DNA from: an uncultured SAR116 cluster alpha proteobacterium
GTDB lineage: Bacteria > Pseudomonadota > Alphaproteobacteria > Puniceispirillales > Marisalimonadaceae
Assembly (NCBI GenBank): GCA_902592615.1
Contig: CACJFI010000005.1
Coordinates: 1 to 64,000, forward strand
Direction: 5' to 3'
Length of the DNA: 64,000 nt
Shown: in pieces, positions 1 to 9,509 of the stretch
How positions within the stretch are numbered: the stretch's first letter is position 1
How the letters are laid out: the number at the start of each line of letters is the position of its first letter
Program-made: the position numbers and the translations under genes
Notes under the pieces: model-generated
What the model saw: only the letters and a program-made list of their open reading frames with translations
Databases searched by the model: none
Told to the model about the DNA's origin: nothing

Positions 1-2
1 TA

Positions 3-818
3 GTAAAAAATGGCTATAACGTAACGGGATTTGATATAAATGTTACTAAAGAATTAGAAATCAAGTTGAACGAAGATAAAATTTTTTTAGCAAGTAATCT
101 TGAGGAAGCAATTAACGATAAAAATTTTGTAATAACAATGCTTCCTGATGGCCATGCATTAAAACAAGTAATTTTATCAAATTATAAATATGCTGATAAA
201 AAAACCGTATTTATTGATAGCTCAACAATAGATGTTAAAACTACCAAAGAAATTTATGATGTCTTGGAAAATAATGATTTAGATTTTTTAGATGCTCCAG
301 TGTCTGGTGGAGTAATAGGTGCTAAAAATGCAACGCTAACTTTTATGGTTGGTGGTAAAAATAATATTTATGAAACATGTATACCTTTGTTTGAAGCTAT
401 GGGAAACAAGTCTGTGCTTTGTGGTGAAAATGGGTCAGGACAATCTATAAAATTGTGCAATAATATGATTTTAGCCATTACTATGATAGGAGTAGGCGAG
501 GCTCTAAATATTGCGCAAGAGTTAAATTTAGATTTACAGAAATTTTTTGAAGTAGTTTCAACTTCAAGCGGTTCTTGTTGGGCAGTGAATAACTATTTTC
601 CAATAAAGAATATTGGCCCAAATTCTCCTGCTGATTCTAACTTCGAAGGAGGTTTTTCAACGAATTTAATGGTTAAAGATCTGAGTTTAGCTATACAGAC
701 TGCCAAAGATTTGAATACTGAACCTTTTATAGGGTTGAATACTCTAAATATATACAAAAAAATGGTAGAAGAAGGAAATGGTAAGCTAGATTTTTCATCA
801 ATTGTAAAAAATTTATGA
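3..818 (+). CDS. mmsB: 3-hydroxyisobutyrate dehydrogenase, 5' end cut by window edge
   Basis: NAD-dependent oxidation of 3-hydroxyisobutyrate to methylmalonate semialdehyde in valine breakdown; cytosolic. The frame is open from base 3, and its first residues include GFDIN, the end of Rossmann strand 2 with the acidic residue that selects NAD, so the true start lies left of the window and the TTG at 66 is internal. Visible family motifs are DAPVSGG (substrate binding), GSGQSIKLCNN with the catalytic Lys, and GGFSTNLMVKDLSLA. The SGSCWAVNNYFP and GGF..LM.KDL segments favour the HIBADH/MmsB branch over tartronate semialdehyde reductase. The GxGxxG loop is off-window. It ends directly against the convergent epimerase gene with no gap. 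Confidence 0.85.
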   Translation, partial: VKNGYNVTGFDINVTKELEIKLNEDKIFLASNLEEAINDKNFVITMLPDGHALKQVILSNYKYADKKTVFIDSSTIDVKTTKEIYDVLENNDLDFLDAPVSGGVIGAKNATLTFMVGGKNNIYETCIPLFEAMGNKSVLCGENGSGQSIKLCNNMILAITMIGVGEALNIAQELNLDLQKFFEVVSTSSGSCWAVNNYFPIKNIGPNSPADSNFEGGFSTNLMVKDLSLAIQTAKDLNTEPFIGLNTLNIYKKMVEEGNGKLDFSSIVKNL

Positions 819-1799
819 TTATTTGTAAAAACTTCTGTACCAATCTACAAATAAAGGTAAACCTTCATTAATATTTTTAACTGGTTTAAAGTTTATTAGA
901 TTATGAAGTTTATTAATGTCTGCAAAGGTTTTATATATGTCACCCATCTGCATTGGCAAGTAATTCTTAATTGCTTTTTTACCTGTTACATCTTCAATAA
1001 TTTTGACAAAATCTTCTAAAAATACGGCGTTACTATTTCCAATATTATAAACTTCTGCAGGTACTTGATTCATTTTTTGGTTTTTATTTTTTTTTGGTCT
1101 TATATTCATTAGTTTAGTTATTGCATTAACAACGTCGTCTATATAGGTAAAATCCCTATACATATTTCCATTTCCATAAAGACTTATAGGCTTGCCTTCT
1201 ATTATATTTTTGGTGAACTTAAAATATGCCATGTCTGGTCTTCCCCACGGACCATAAACTGTAAATAATCTTAACCCAGTTGTTGGTAATGAATAAAGAT
1301 TAGAGTATGAAAATGCTACTAATTCGTTCGACTTTTTTGAAGCGCCATATAAGTTTGCTGGGTTATCTGTCATATCATTTTCTGAGAATGGGGTTTTGTC
1401 GTTCAATCCATATACTGATGAAGATGAAGCATACATAAGATGATTAACATTAAATTTACAACAACATTCAATAATATTTTGAAAACCAACAATGTTGGAA
1501 GTAATATATTCATTTGGATTATTAATAGAGTATCTTACGCCTGCTTGCGCAGCAAGGTGTATCACTAGTGAAGGTCTTTCTACATTAAACAGCTCTTCAA
1601 TTTTAGTTTTATCTGCAATATTAATTTTTTTAAAATAGATATTATCTTGATTTAATATTTTTAATCGGTTGTTTTTTAAATTTAAATCATAATAATCATT
1701 TACATTATCAATACCAATTATATCGAAGTTTTTTCTAAGCAAATGTTGTGAAAGGTGAAAACCTATAAAACCTGCAACTCCAGTAATCAATACTTTCAT
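819..1799 (-). CDS. NAD-dependent sugar epimerase, UDP-glucuronate 4-epimerase type
   Basis: Short-chain dehydrogenase/epimerase acting on nucleotide sugars, most like UDP-glucuronate 4-epimerases that supply UDP-galacturonate for surface polysaccharide. The 326 residues start with the NAD loop GVAGFIG (7-13), followed by the NVNDYYD segment (32-38) typical of this branch, HLAAQAGVRYS (81-91), the ASSSSVYG strand (124-131) and the catalytic YxxxK (Y151, K155). The length fits the family (about 330). ATG start at 1799. Alternative: another extended-SDR hexose epimerase; substrate cannot be fixed from sequence. The polysaccharide genes at 6-10 kb make a role in surface glycan precursor supply likely, but that is inference. 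Confidence 0.8.
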   Translation of the reverse strand: MKVLITGVAGFIGFHLSQHLLRKNFDIIGIDNVNDYYDLNLKNNRLKILNQDNIYFKKINIADKTKIEELFNVERPSLVIHLAAQAGVRYSINNPNEYITSNIVGFQNIIECCCKFNVNHLMYASSSSVYGLNDKTPFSENDMTDNPANLYGASKKSNELVAFSYSNLYSLPTTGLRLFTVYGPWGRPDMAYFKFTKNIIEGKPISLYGNGNMYRDFTYIDDVVNAITKLMNIRPKKNKNQKMNQVPAEVYNIGNSNAVFLEDFVKIIEDVTGKKAIKNYLPMQMGDIYKTFADINKLHNLINFKPVKNINEGLPLFVDWYRSFYK

Positions 1800-1865
1800 A
1801 ACATATACCTAAAGTAACTTATTAGAATTACTTTCCATCTTCAAATATTAAATAAACTTATGACA

Positions 1866-3872
1866 TTATATAATAAGTGGTGCTATTACTAAACTTACAA
1901 TAGCCATTACATTAATTAGAATATTCATTGATGGCCCTGAAGTATCTTTTAGAGGATCACCAACTGTATCTCCTACTACAGCAGCTTTATGTACATCTGA
2001 TCCCTTACCACCAAAATTACCCTTTTCCACATATTTTTTTGCGTTATCCCAAGCGCCACCTGCATTTGACATCATTAAGGCCATCATAACACAACAAATA
2101 AGAGCTCCACCAAGCATCCCGCCTAAGGCTTTTGGACCTAATACAAATCCAATAACTACTGGGGCTAAAACAGCTAAAGAACCAGGTGCAATCATTTTTT
2201 TTAGTGCAGCGACGGTTGCAATATCAACACATTTGGCTGTGTCTGGCTTTGCTTTACCTTCAAGAAGACCTGGTATTTCTCTAAATTGTCTTCTAATCTC
2301 TTTAATCATGTCAAAAGCTGCATCACCTACTGCTGTCATTGTCATGGAGCTAACCAAAAAAGGGAAAATACCACCTAAAAACATTCCACACAAAACATAA
2401 GGATCGTTTATTGCTAGCACAAAACTACTATCGTTTGCAGAAACTTTTTCAATATATGCACTTATTAATGCTAAAGCTGCTAGAGCAGCAGCACTTATTG
2501 CAAAGCCTTTTCCAATTGCAGCTGTTGTGTTTCCTACTTCATCTAAGGAATCCGTTATTTCTCTGGTCTTCGGACCCATTTCGGACATCTCTGCGATGCC
2601 GCCTGCATTATCTGCAACTGGACCGTATGCATCTATAGCCATTGTTATACCCACAGTACTTAGCATTCCAACAGCTCCAATCCCAACTCCATAAAGTCCT
2701 GCAAAAGTATTTGCAACAAAAATGATAGCAACAATTGTAAATACCGGAATTGCAACTGACTGCATACCTACTGACAAACCTGAGATCATGATTGTAGCTG
2801 AACCTGTTTCACCATCTTTTGCTATTTTTTTAACCGGGGGTCCACCGGTATAGTATTCTGTTACTAATCCAACTATAATCCCACCAACAGCACCTACCAA
2901 TACAGCAACCCATACACCTGTAGATACTTGCATTTCTCTAACAAGAAAAAATGATAATATTACAAATGCAATTGCTGAACCTATAGTACCAAATCTAAGA
3001 GCTGTTTCAGGGCTTTTACTTGAAAAAATTTTGACAGTTAAAATACCTAGCAATGAACAAACAAGACCCAAGGATGCTAGCGCAAGAGGCATAAATTGTA
3101 GCATTATTTTATCTCCACCAAGAGAATTTACAGTTGCACTCGTCATAGATGCAGCAAGAGCAATAGATGCAATCATAGAACCGCAGTAAGATTCAAAAAT
3201 ATCAGAGCCCATACCAGCAACATCACCAACATTATCTCCAACATTGTCAGCTATTACACCAGGATTTCTTGGATCATCTTCAGGAATACCAGCCTCAACT
3301 TTACCAACTAAATCTGCTCCAACATCAGCACTTTTAGTAAAAATTCCTCCTCCAACTCTTGAAAATAAGGCTACTGAAGAAGCACCCATTGCAAATCCTT
3401 CTATGGCATGAATAGTTTCTACATCACCAGCAAAAAAGTAAAAAAGAACACCTATACCTAAAAGACCCATCGACGCGACTGTCAGACCCATTATCGAACC
3501 ACCAAAAAAAGCTATATTTAATGCTTCAGAAGCGCCCTTTTCATTAGCTGCTACTGCAGTTCTTACATTTGCTTTTGTGGCTGAGTACATACCAATATAT
3601 CCAGCAACACCTGAACAGATCGCGCCTAGTAAAAATGCCAAAGCTGTTTCTATTCCCAAAGAAAAATAGAGTGCCAAAATACAAATCAAACAGAAAATTG
3701 CTAACCTTTTATACTCTGCTGCCATAAAAACCATTGCACCAAGATGTATTTCGTCACCTATTTCCTTAACTCGACCAACACCCTCAGACGAGCTTTTAAC
3801 CTTTTGATAAACTATTAATGCTGATAACAAGCCAAGAAACCCCAGAATAATTGGAAATATTGCATTTGACAT
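1866..3872 (-). CDS. hppA: Membrane-bound ion-pumping pyrophosphatase, K+-dependent type
   Basis: Hydrolyses cytoplasmic pyrophosphate and pumps H+ (or Na+) across the inner membrane, recovering energy from biosynthesis. 668 residues of nearly continuous membrane helices. The substrate-binding loops are intact: [37 protein letters not shown], and near the C-terminus [20 protein letters not shown]. In the loop [10 protein letters not shown] the residue equivalent to position 460 of the family is Ala (A451) with Gly three later (G454). Ala/Gly marks the K+-dependent class, whereas K+-independent H+-PPases, usual for alphaproteobacteria such as Rhodospirillum, have Lys/Thr. Whether it moves H+ or Na+ cannot be decided here. 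Stands alone as a transcription unit; ATG start. Confidence 0.95.
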   Translation of the reverse strand: MSNAIFPIILGFLGLLSALIVYQKVKSSSEGVGRVKEIGDEIHLGAMVFMAAEYKRLAIFCLICILALYFSLGIETALAFLLGAICSGVAGYIGMYSATKANVRTAVAANEKGASEALNIAFFGGSIMGLTVASMGLLGIGVLFYFFAGDVETIHAIEGFAMGASSVALFSRVGGGIFTKSADVGADLVGKVEAGIPEDDPRNPGVIADNVGDNVGDVAGMGSDIFESYCGSMIASIALAASMTSATVNSLGGDKIMLQFMPLALASLGLVCSLLGILTVKIFSSKSPETALRFGTIGSAIAFVILSFFLVREMQVSTGVWVAVLVGAVGGIIVGLVTEYYTGGPPVKKIAKDGETGSATIMISGLSVGMQSVAIPVFTIVAIIFVANTFAGLYGVGIGAVGMLSTVGITMAIDAYGPVADNAGGIAEMSEMGPKTREITDSLDEVGNTTAAIGKGFAISAAALAALALISAYIEKVSANDSSFVLAINDPYVLCGMFLGGIFPFLVSSMTMTAVGDAAFDMIKEIRRQFREIPGLLEGKAKPDTAKCVDIATVAALKKMIAPGSLAVLAPVVIGFVLGPKALGGMLGGALICCVMMALMMSNAGGAWDNAKKYVEKGNFGGKGSDVHKAAVVGDTVGDPLKDTSGPSMNILINVMAIVSLVIAPLII

Positions 3873-3937
3873 TATTTAACTCCAAATAAATTAGAAATAA
3901 GATCCCTATTTAGTGATAATATTGTTGTGTGTAAAGT

Positions 3938-4474
3938 TTAAATTATTATGAAAGTGTTTTTTTTTATGTTTTTAACTAATTTTATAATATTTTTTTTTGA
4001 CAAAGCTATACACCCTGATGTTGATCTTTTATCTTCAAAACTACAATGTATAAAAATAGCACTTCCTTTTTTTCTGATTATTGGTTTAGTATTGTAATCT
4101 AAAGTAATAAAAATGTCATATGCTGCGTCTTCTCTCCAAAGTCTTTCATAACTCATATTATTGTAAAAAATATTATTTTTAATTTGAATGTATTTATTAT
4201 AAAAATGACTATTTATATCATCACACCAACCACAATTTTTTGTAAGTTTATGTAATTTTAATTTATTACTCTTTCTTATCCTCGGTCTTAGAATTTTATC
4301 ACCTCTAAAGTATATGGCGTTCAATTTCCATTTTCCGATCGGTGTAGCTTTATCACCTTCAATTTTTTTTGAAGACAGTATTGGGCTTTTGCCTAATTGG
4401 CAGTTAAAGAAACATTTACCTGTTCTAAGAAAGTATTTTTTATTAATTTTCTTAACAATTAATTTATTTTGCAT
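3938..4474 (-). CDS. L,D-transpeptidase family protein (YkuD fold, COG3786-like)
   Basis: Probable peptidoglycan-linked L,D-transpeptidase or carboxypeptidase. The 178-residue protein is only the catalytic domain: an N-terminal strand region with GDKATPIGKW (40-49), and the signature HC-x(9)-STSGC with H143 and catalytic Cys C155. No signal peptide or LysM domain is visible, which is usual for the short COG3786 group but leaves its location open. It is divergent from the AmpG-like permease, whose upstream region overlaps this gene's start codon; together they suggest murein turnover or recycling (inference). ATG start at 4474. Confidence 0.75.
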   Translation of the reverse strand: MQNKLIVKKINKKYFLRTGKCFFNCQLGKSPILSSKKIEGDKATPIGKWKLNAIYFRGDKILRPRIRKSNKLKLHKLTKNCGWCDDINSHFYNKYIQIKNNIFYNNMSYERLWREDAAYDIFITLDYNTKPIIRKKGSAIFIHCSFEDKRSTSGCIALSKKNIIKLVKNIKKNTFIII

Positions 4475-4531
4475 CTTTACTTTGTAATAATTTTATTGAT
4501 TATTATTAAATCTATTAACTTTTATTCCTAT

Positions 4532-6049
4532 ATGATCACACTAACAAGAATAAAAAATATGATAAGATCATTAAATTGGTATAGTTCTCTATTAATTTAT
4601 AAAGATATTAGAGTATTACGTATTTTAATCTTAGGATTTTCTTCAGGTTTACCAATATTATTAATATTTTCCACTCTTTCTTTGTGGCTTAAATCAGCTG
4701 GGATTGACAGAAGTACAATTACTATTTTTAGTTGGGCAGGTCTAGCATACAGCTTTAAATTTTTATGGGCTCCAGTCATTGATAAAATGCCAATTGGTTA
4801 TCTTACTAAAAATTTTGGACATAGGAAGAGTTGGTTAATATTATCTCAACTAGCTTTAATAATTCTTCTACTTATGGTTGGTTTTGTTGATCCTAAGAAT
4901 AACTTAAAATTAATGGCATTTTTAATTGTGTTTATAGGATTTTCAAGTGCTACTCAAGATGCGATGGTAGATACATATAGGATTGAATCTGCACCTATCA
5001 ACTTACAAAGTGCAATGAGTGGAACATATATTATAGGTTATAGACTTGGGATGATAACTGCGGGTGCTGGGTCTTTATTTTTAGCTTCTTTGTTTGGGGG
5101 AGACGAAAAAATCTACAATGCTAACGCTTGGCAAAGAACATATATGACAATGGCTTTTTTACAAAGCTTAGGTTTGTTATGTAGTTTACTTTCTCCAGAA
5201 CCAACTTCCAAAAGAAAAATTATAAAAAATTTTAAGGATCGTTTTAGACTTATATGTATTTTTATCTTTTCTATCTTGAGCTTTGTGTCAGTATTTAATT
5301 TTTTTCCAAATATTGAAATTGAGGATCCATTTAGTAAAGGTGTTTTGACATCTTCAAAATTTTTAATAGCTTTTTTAGCAATGTTTTGCACTTTCTATAT
5401 TTCTATTCAAATTAAATTAATACCTAAACAAATTTTAACTTCTACATTTTGGGATCCAATAAGTAATTTCGTAAAAAAATATGGGACAATGGCAATCATA
5501 ATTTTAATAATTATTGGATTTTACCGTGTGGCAGATATTGTGATGGGTGTAGTTGCTAATCTTTTTTATTCCGATAAAGGATATACTCTCAATCAAATAG
5601 CTACTTTTTCTAAATTCTGGGGTTTATTAGCTACAATTTTTGGAGGTCTTCTTGGAGGAATTTTAGCTTCTCGTTACAATAATTTTATAGTCTTATTACT
5701 TGGTGCCATATTAGCGGCTTCTTCAAATTTACTTTTTGCTTTACTAGCAACATTAGAACCAAAAGTAGGTTATTTAATGGTTGTTATTATAGCAGACAAT
5801 ATATCTGGAGGCATTGCTTCAGTTGCCTTTGTTGCTTTTTTAAGCTCACTTACCAATGTAAACTTTACAACTTCTCAATTCGCTTTATTTACTTCTTTTA
5901 TGTTATTTTTTCCTAAAATAATCGGAGGATATTCAGGAATGATTGTTGATAGTGTTGGTTATTATAATTTTTTTGTTTTAACTGCTTTGATGGGTCTTCC
6001 TGTAATAATTTTAATTCTTGTTTTTAAAAATAAAATATATATTAAGTAA
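4532..6049 (+). CDS. ampG: AmpG-like MFS permease (muropeptide importer)
   Basis: Predicted inner-membrane permease of the AmpG branch of the major facilitator superfamily, importing anhydromuropeptides for cell-wall recycling. It begins with the AmpG hallmark ILGFSSGLPILLIFSTLSLW and continues with SWAGLAYSFKFLWAPVID; another conserved stretch is SSATQDAMVDTYRIE. About 12-14 hydrophobic segments. Start is uncertain: an upstream in-frame TTG at 4469 would overlap the start of the divergent transpeptidase gene, so the ATG at 4532 (or the next at 4559, which fits family length best) is preferred; none has a convincing ribosome binding site. The neighbouring L,D-transpeptidase supports a peptidoglycan role. 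Confidence 0.8.
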   Translation: MITLTRIKNMIRSLNWYSSLLIYKDIRVLRILILGFSSGLPILLIFSTLSLWLKSAGIDRSTITIFSWAGLAYSFKFLWAPVIDKMPIGYLTKNFGHRKSWLILSQLALIILLLMVGFVDPKNNLKLMAFLIVFIGFSSATQDAMVDTYRIESAPINLQSAMSGTYIIGYRLGMITAGAGSLFLASLFGGDEKIYNANAWQRTYMTMAFLQSLGLLCSLLSPEPTSKRKIIKNFKDRFRLICIFIFSILSFVSVFNFFPNIEIEDPFSKGVLTSSKFLIAFLAMFCTFYISIQIKLIPKQILTSTFWDPISNFVKKYGTMAIIILIIIGFYRVADIVMGVVANLFYSDKGYTLNQIATFSKFWGLLATIFGGLLGGILASRYNNFIVLLLGAILAASSNLLFALLATLEPKVGYLMVVIIADNISGGIASVAFVAFLSSLTNVNFTTSQFALFTSFMLFFPKIIGGYSGMIVDSVGYYNFFVLTALMGLPVIILILVFKNKIYIK

Positions 6050-6079
6050 ATAAATTTCTTAATTAAATAAAATTTTGTA

Positions 6080-7390
6080 ATGATATTAAAACAAATTTCC
6101 ACACCTAACTTAAACTTCGAAAAAAGTTGGATAAACACCAAAAAAAAGATTAAAAGGCTTAACAATTTTAATAAATTTTGTCTTATATTCTGGTTTTTAG
6201 GGCCTTTAGTTCTCTTGATTGAAAGGGATCCCTCAGATTTATGGATCACTTTAATAGCTGTTTTGTTTTTAATAAGAAGTTATATAATGAAAGAATGGGG
6301 TTTTTTCAACCAAACTTGGTTTAAATTAGCAATAGGATTATGGATTGTAAGTATTATATCTGGTCTGATGAGTACCATGCCACTATTTTCTACTTGGCAA
6401 GGTTTTGTGTGGATACGTTTTCCGTTATATGCTTTAGCAGTTCAAGTTTGGCTTGGTTTAGATAGAGACATTAGGATTGTAATGTTTTTTATGATGTTTT
6501 TAGGAACAATTTTAATGTGTTTTATATTAGTACTAGAATTATATTTTGAGCCTATGTTCCCATGTACTAATCCGACAGGTATGTGTCCAAAATTTCGTTT
6601 AGTATGGCCTTATGGAGATGCAATTCCAGGATCATACCTATCCAAAGCAAACCTAAGTGTTTTCTGTGTTCTAGTAGCATTAACTGTTTCTATCAAAAGC
6701 AAAAAATTTATTTCTTTTTTTATTTTATCTATATTCACACTAATAATGTCTTTTTTGACAGGAGAAAGAATGAATTTCATAGCTCGTTTTTTTTCTGGAA
6801 TTATTAGTTGTTTCGTTTTTAAACCTCTCAAAAAAAGAATAATTTTGTTATTTCTAATAATATTTGGAGCTTTGATACTGGTTGTAATTAACAAACCTCA
6901 GTTAAGCTATAGATATACTACTGAGTTTGTAGGGCATTTAAATTTTAATTCAGGTAATTGGGGTGCATGGAGAGGTGGTCTCCAACAAGGTCTAGAGAAA
7001 CCACTTATTGGATATGGTCCAAGTATGTCAAGGCATGTATGTGCCGAGATTTCAAAAAAAGAACATTGGCTACCAGGAAAAAATTATTGTGGGAATCATC
7101 CACATAATTTTTATATACAGTTGTTTGCAGAAACTGGAATATTTGGATTACTTTTTGGATCATCAATGATCTTGTTTATTTTTTACAAGTGTTTTATGAA
7201 TAGAAAGTCAGTACCTGATTGCCCCATATCTTCAACAAGCTTTATTATTCCACTTATGTGTTTTTTTCCAATACAACAATTTGGAAGTTTTTATGGCCAG
7301 TGGGGTAATATATTTATTTGGTTTGCAATTGGATTTGCTCTTAGTAATGTAAATCTAGATAAATCATCTTTGAGAAAAAATTATGAATAA
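6080..7390 (+). CDS. O-antigen ligase / WaaL-family polysaccharide membrane protein
   Basis: Polytopic inner-membrane protein of the O-antigen ligase/polymerase family, which transfers or polymerises lipid-linked glycans at the periplasmic face. 436 residues with about 11 hydrophobic segments. The long periplasmic loop carries GAWRGGLQQGLEKPLIGYG, and the family signature HPHNFYIQLFAETGIFGLL follows. It overlaps the next gene by 8 bases (7383-7390), so the two are probably translated from one message. Context of glycosyltransferases downstream supports LPS or capsule assembly; ligase versus Wzy polymerase cannot be settled from sequence alone. Confidence 0.75.
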   Translation: MILKQISTPNLNFEKSWINTKKKIKRLNNFNKFCLIFWFLGPLVLLIERDPSDLWITLIAVLFLIRSYIMKEWGFFNQTWFKLAIGLWIVSIISGLMSTMPLFSTWQGFVWIRFPLYALAVQVWLGLDRDIRIVMFFMMFLGTILMCFILVLELYFEPMFPCTNPTGMCPKFRLVWPYGDAIPGSYLSKANLSVFCVLVALTVSIKSKKFISFFILSIFTLIMSFLTGERMNFIARFFSGIISCFVFKPLKKRIILLFLIIFGALILVVINKPQLSYRYTTEFVGHLNFNSGNWGAWRGGLQQGLEKPLIGYGPSMSRHVCAEISKKEHWLPGKNYCGNHPHNFYIQLFAETGIFGLLFGSSMILFIFYKCFMNRKSVPDCPISSTSFIIPLMCFFPIQQFGSFYGQWGNIFIWFAIGFALSNVNLDKSSLRKNYE

Positions 7391-8339
7391 ATTTGACTTA
7401 CATAGAAAAAAAACATTCACTTCACATTGGAATAATTTTTCACAAAAACCCAAAAAATATCAAAATTCTCTTAGATTTTTGAAAATAGCCAAAAAAAAAC
7501 TTTCACAATTTTTTGATTATAAAATTAGTATAAAAATCAACAAAAACAGTAATAAAAAAGACGAAAGTTTTACATCTTATCAGTTAGACAAAAATGTTTT
7601 GAGATATAGAGATGATGAACTTTTAAAAATAGTTCACAATTATTTAAGTTTTTTTAAATTAGAGTGCTCTAAGATAAAGTTAAAAAAAATTATTAGTGAT
7701 TATATTACAGTTTTCTACGACAGCCCTGTTAAAGAATTAGGTAGTGGTTTTGGTTTTAATGAAGGACTATTTTTGTTTTGCATTATAAGAATTATTAGAC
7801 CAAATGTGATAGTAGAATCAGGTGTAATGAAAGGTTTTACAACATATTTAATTGATTCAGCTTCTGAAAATGACTGTATTATTTATTGTTATGATATAAA
7901 TTATGAAAATTTAGAATACAAATCACAAAAAGCAATTTATTTCAATAATGATATCACAATTAATAAACCAAATTTAAAAAATAAGCATGCCTTGGCATTT
8001 TGGGATGATCACACCTCTCAGTTGGATAGATTAATGTTTTCATTAAATGAAGGTATAAAATACAATTTTTTTGATGATGACTTGAGTTTTCTTAACTTTC
8101 ATTCTGATGGCTGGCCACCAATACCTTCAATATCTATGCTTAAAGAAATAAAAAATAATATTATTGAAAACGAACAAATTGAATGGATCTACAAAAACAA
8201 AAAAGGTAAAATTTGGTTAGATAACTTTAAAAATATCAACCCTATAAATGATGTAATTTATCATAAAATTTTTCCAAATCTTTTTGAAAAAACAGGTTAC
8301 AGAAGTCATAGTCAATGCTCATTTCTTATTACTAGATGA
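7383..8339 (+). CDS. Uncharacterised protein with methyltransferase-like fold, polysaccharide locus
   Basis: I cannot assign a function. The 318-residue protein has a Lys/Phe/Asn-rich N-terminal third and then a segment that looks like an SAM-dependent methyltransferase fold: VIVESGVMKGFTTYLI (a motif-I-like glycine strand, about 139-154), an acidic end of strand 2 at CYDINYENL, and FWDDHTSQLDR followed by YNFFDDDLSF. The same ESGV.KG / DDH.SQ..R / FDD pattern occurs in hypothetical proteins of polysaccharide loci. Starts inside the end of the O-antigen ligase gene and its last 21 bases overlap the convergent glycosyltransferase gene. A glycan methyltransferase is a guess from fold and context. 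Confidence 0.7.
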   Translation: MNKFDLHRKKTFTSHWNNFSQKPKKYQNSLRFLKIAKKKLSQFFDYKISIKINKNSNKKDESFTSYQLDKNVLRYRDDELLKIVHNYLSFFKLECSKIKLKKIISDYITVFYDSPVKELGSGFGFNEGLFLFCIIRIIRPNVIVESGVMKGFTTYLIDSASENDCIIYCYDINYENLEYKSQKAIYFNNDITINKPNLKNKHALAFWDDHTSQLDRLMFSLNEGIKYNFFDDDLSFLNFHSDGWPPIPSISMLKEIKNNIIENEQIEWIYKNKKGKIWLDNFKNINPINDVIYHKIFPNLFEKTGYRSHSQCSFLITR

Positions 8340-9428
8340 AACCAGAATTTTATTTCTATACATATCAAGTTTTTTTGAAGATTTAATATTTGAATGTGAG
8401 AAATTTTCCCAAGATAAATTTTGTAATTTTTTCATTTTCATTGAATTTGAAAGTAATTCATACATATTTTTCAAAAGTTTTGTTTCATTAATATTATTTA
8501 TGACTATACCATTTTTGCCAATTACCTCTGGTATTCCTCCAACATTTGATGTGATTACTGCTGTTCCATTGCTCATAGCTTCTGCAATAACCAAACCAAA
8601 AGGTTCGTCCCATGTTGAAGGTACTACTATTAAAGAAGCACGTTTCATAAATTTCTGCACATCATAATTTGAAGCAAAACCACAATAAATAGCTCTGTTA
8701 CCAATATCTTCGTATTCTTTAATTATTTTCTCTGCAAAATTTGATTGCTTCTTTAAAACTCCTAGATGAGAAGAGCCTATTAAAAAAAATTTATAGTCAG
8801 GAAATTTATAATATAATTTCTTTATAACTTTTACAAATAATTGCACGCCTTTTTCAGGTACTAATCTTCCAACAAAAATAATTTCCTTATATTTTTTTGG
8901 TAAATGTTTCAGTTTTCTATCGACACCATTATATAACACAATTACTTTTTTCTTTTGGTACGAGATACCGCTTAAAAATTTTGATTTTACAAATTCACTC
9001 ACACAAAATACAAAATCAGCTTTATCCAAAATTTTTTTTCTTTCTTCTGTTGATTTAGATCCTTTCATTTCAAGAGGATTATTATGAAAAAAAATTGATA
9101 TATGACAAGATGTTATCGTTTTGTGGATGTAATCAATTAGATATGGTCTATTGTGGATTTCAATAATATTAATATTATTTTTTTCTTTTAAAATTTTACT
9201 ACACATTTTTTTTGCAATATGCATGTTTTTGCTAAAAAAGGGTAGTAAGGGAGGTTTTATACCAATAAAATTTTCTGGAGATATAGGATTTTCAACATCT
9301 TGTCCATATATGGAAATATATTTTTTAAATTTTGAGTACTCCAGATTATTTATGATCGTGTTAGAAACAGCAGAGGACTTAAATTTATCAAATTTTTCTT
9401 TATAAGGAAGTATAATGTTAATTTTCAT
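8319..9428 (-). CDS. Glycosyltransferase family 4 protein
   Basis: GT-B fold glycosyltransferase, probably adding a sugar to a cell-surface glycan from a nucleotide-sugar donor. 369 residues. The N-terminal acceptor domain includes IIEIHNRPYLIDYI; the C-terminal donor domain has IIFVGRLVPEKGVQLFV and the nucleotide-sugar site with the EX7E element in VPSTWDEPFGLVIAEAMSNG, followed by TSNVGGIPEVIG. ATG start at 9428. Runs opposite to its polysaccharide-locus neighbours and overlaps the 3' end of the methyltransferase-fold gene by 21 bases. Confidence 0.85.
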   Translation of the reverse strand: MKINIILPYKEKFDKFKSSAVSNTIINNLEYSKFKKYISIYGQDVENPISPENFIGIKPPLLPFFSKNMHIAKKMCSKILKEKNNINIIEIHNRPYLIDYIHKTITSCHISIFFHNNPLEMKGSKSTEERKKILDKADFVFCVSEFVKSKFLSGISYQKKKVIVLYNGVDRKLKHLPKKYKEIIFVGRLVPEKGVQLFVKVIKKLYYKFPDYKFFLIGSSHLGVLKKQSNFAEKIIKEYEDIGNRAIYCGFASNYDVQKFMKRASLIVVPSTWDEPFGLVIAEAMSNGTAVITSNVGGIPEVIGKNGIVINNINETKLLKNMYELLSNSMKMKKLQNLSWENFSHSNIKSSKKLDMYRNKILVSSSNKK

Positions 9429-9509
9429 AATTTTTAATCTTCATAAAACTAAATATAATGTTATAGGATAAAATAAATTTTATTAAAATTCATATTTTAA
9501 GGATTTAGT

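Noticed and set aside
66-68. TTG at 66 as the start of the 3-hydroxyisobutyrate dehydrogenase
   Set aside because: The frame is open to base 3 and the upstream residues match a Rossmann strand, so the gene is truncated by the window, not started here.
8284-8667. An open plus-strand frame bridging the methyltransferase-fold gene and the GT4 gene
   Set aside because: It is antisense to the conserved C-terminal half of the glycosyltransferase and has no motif of its own.
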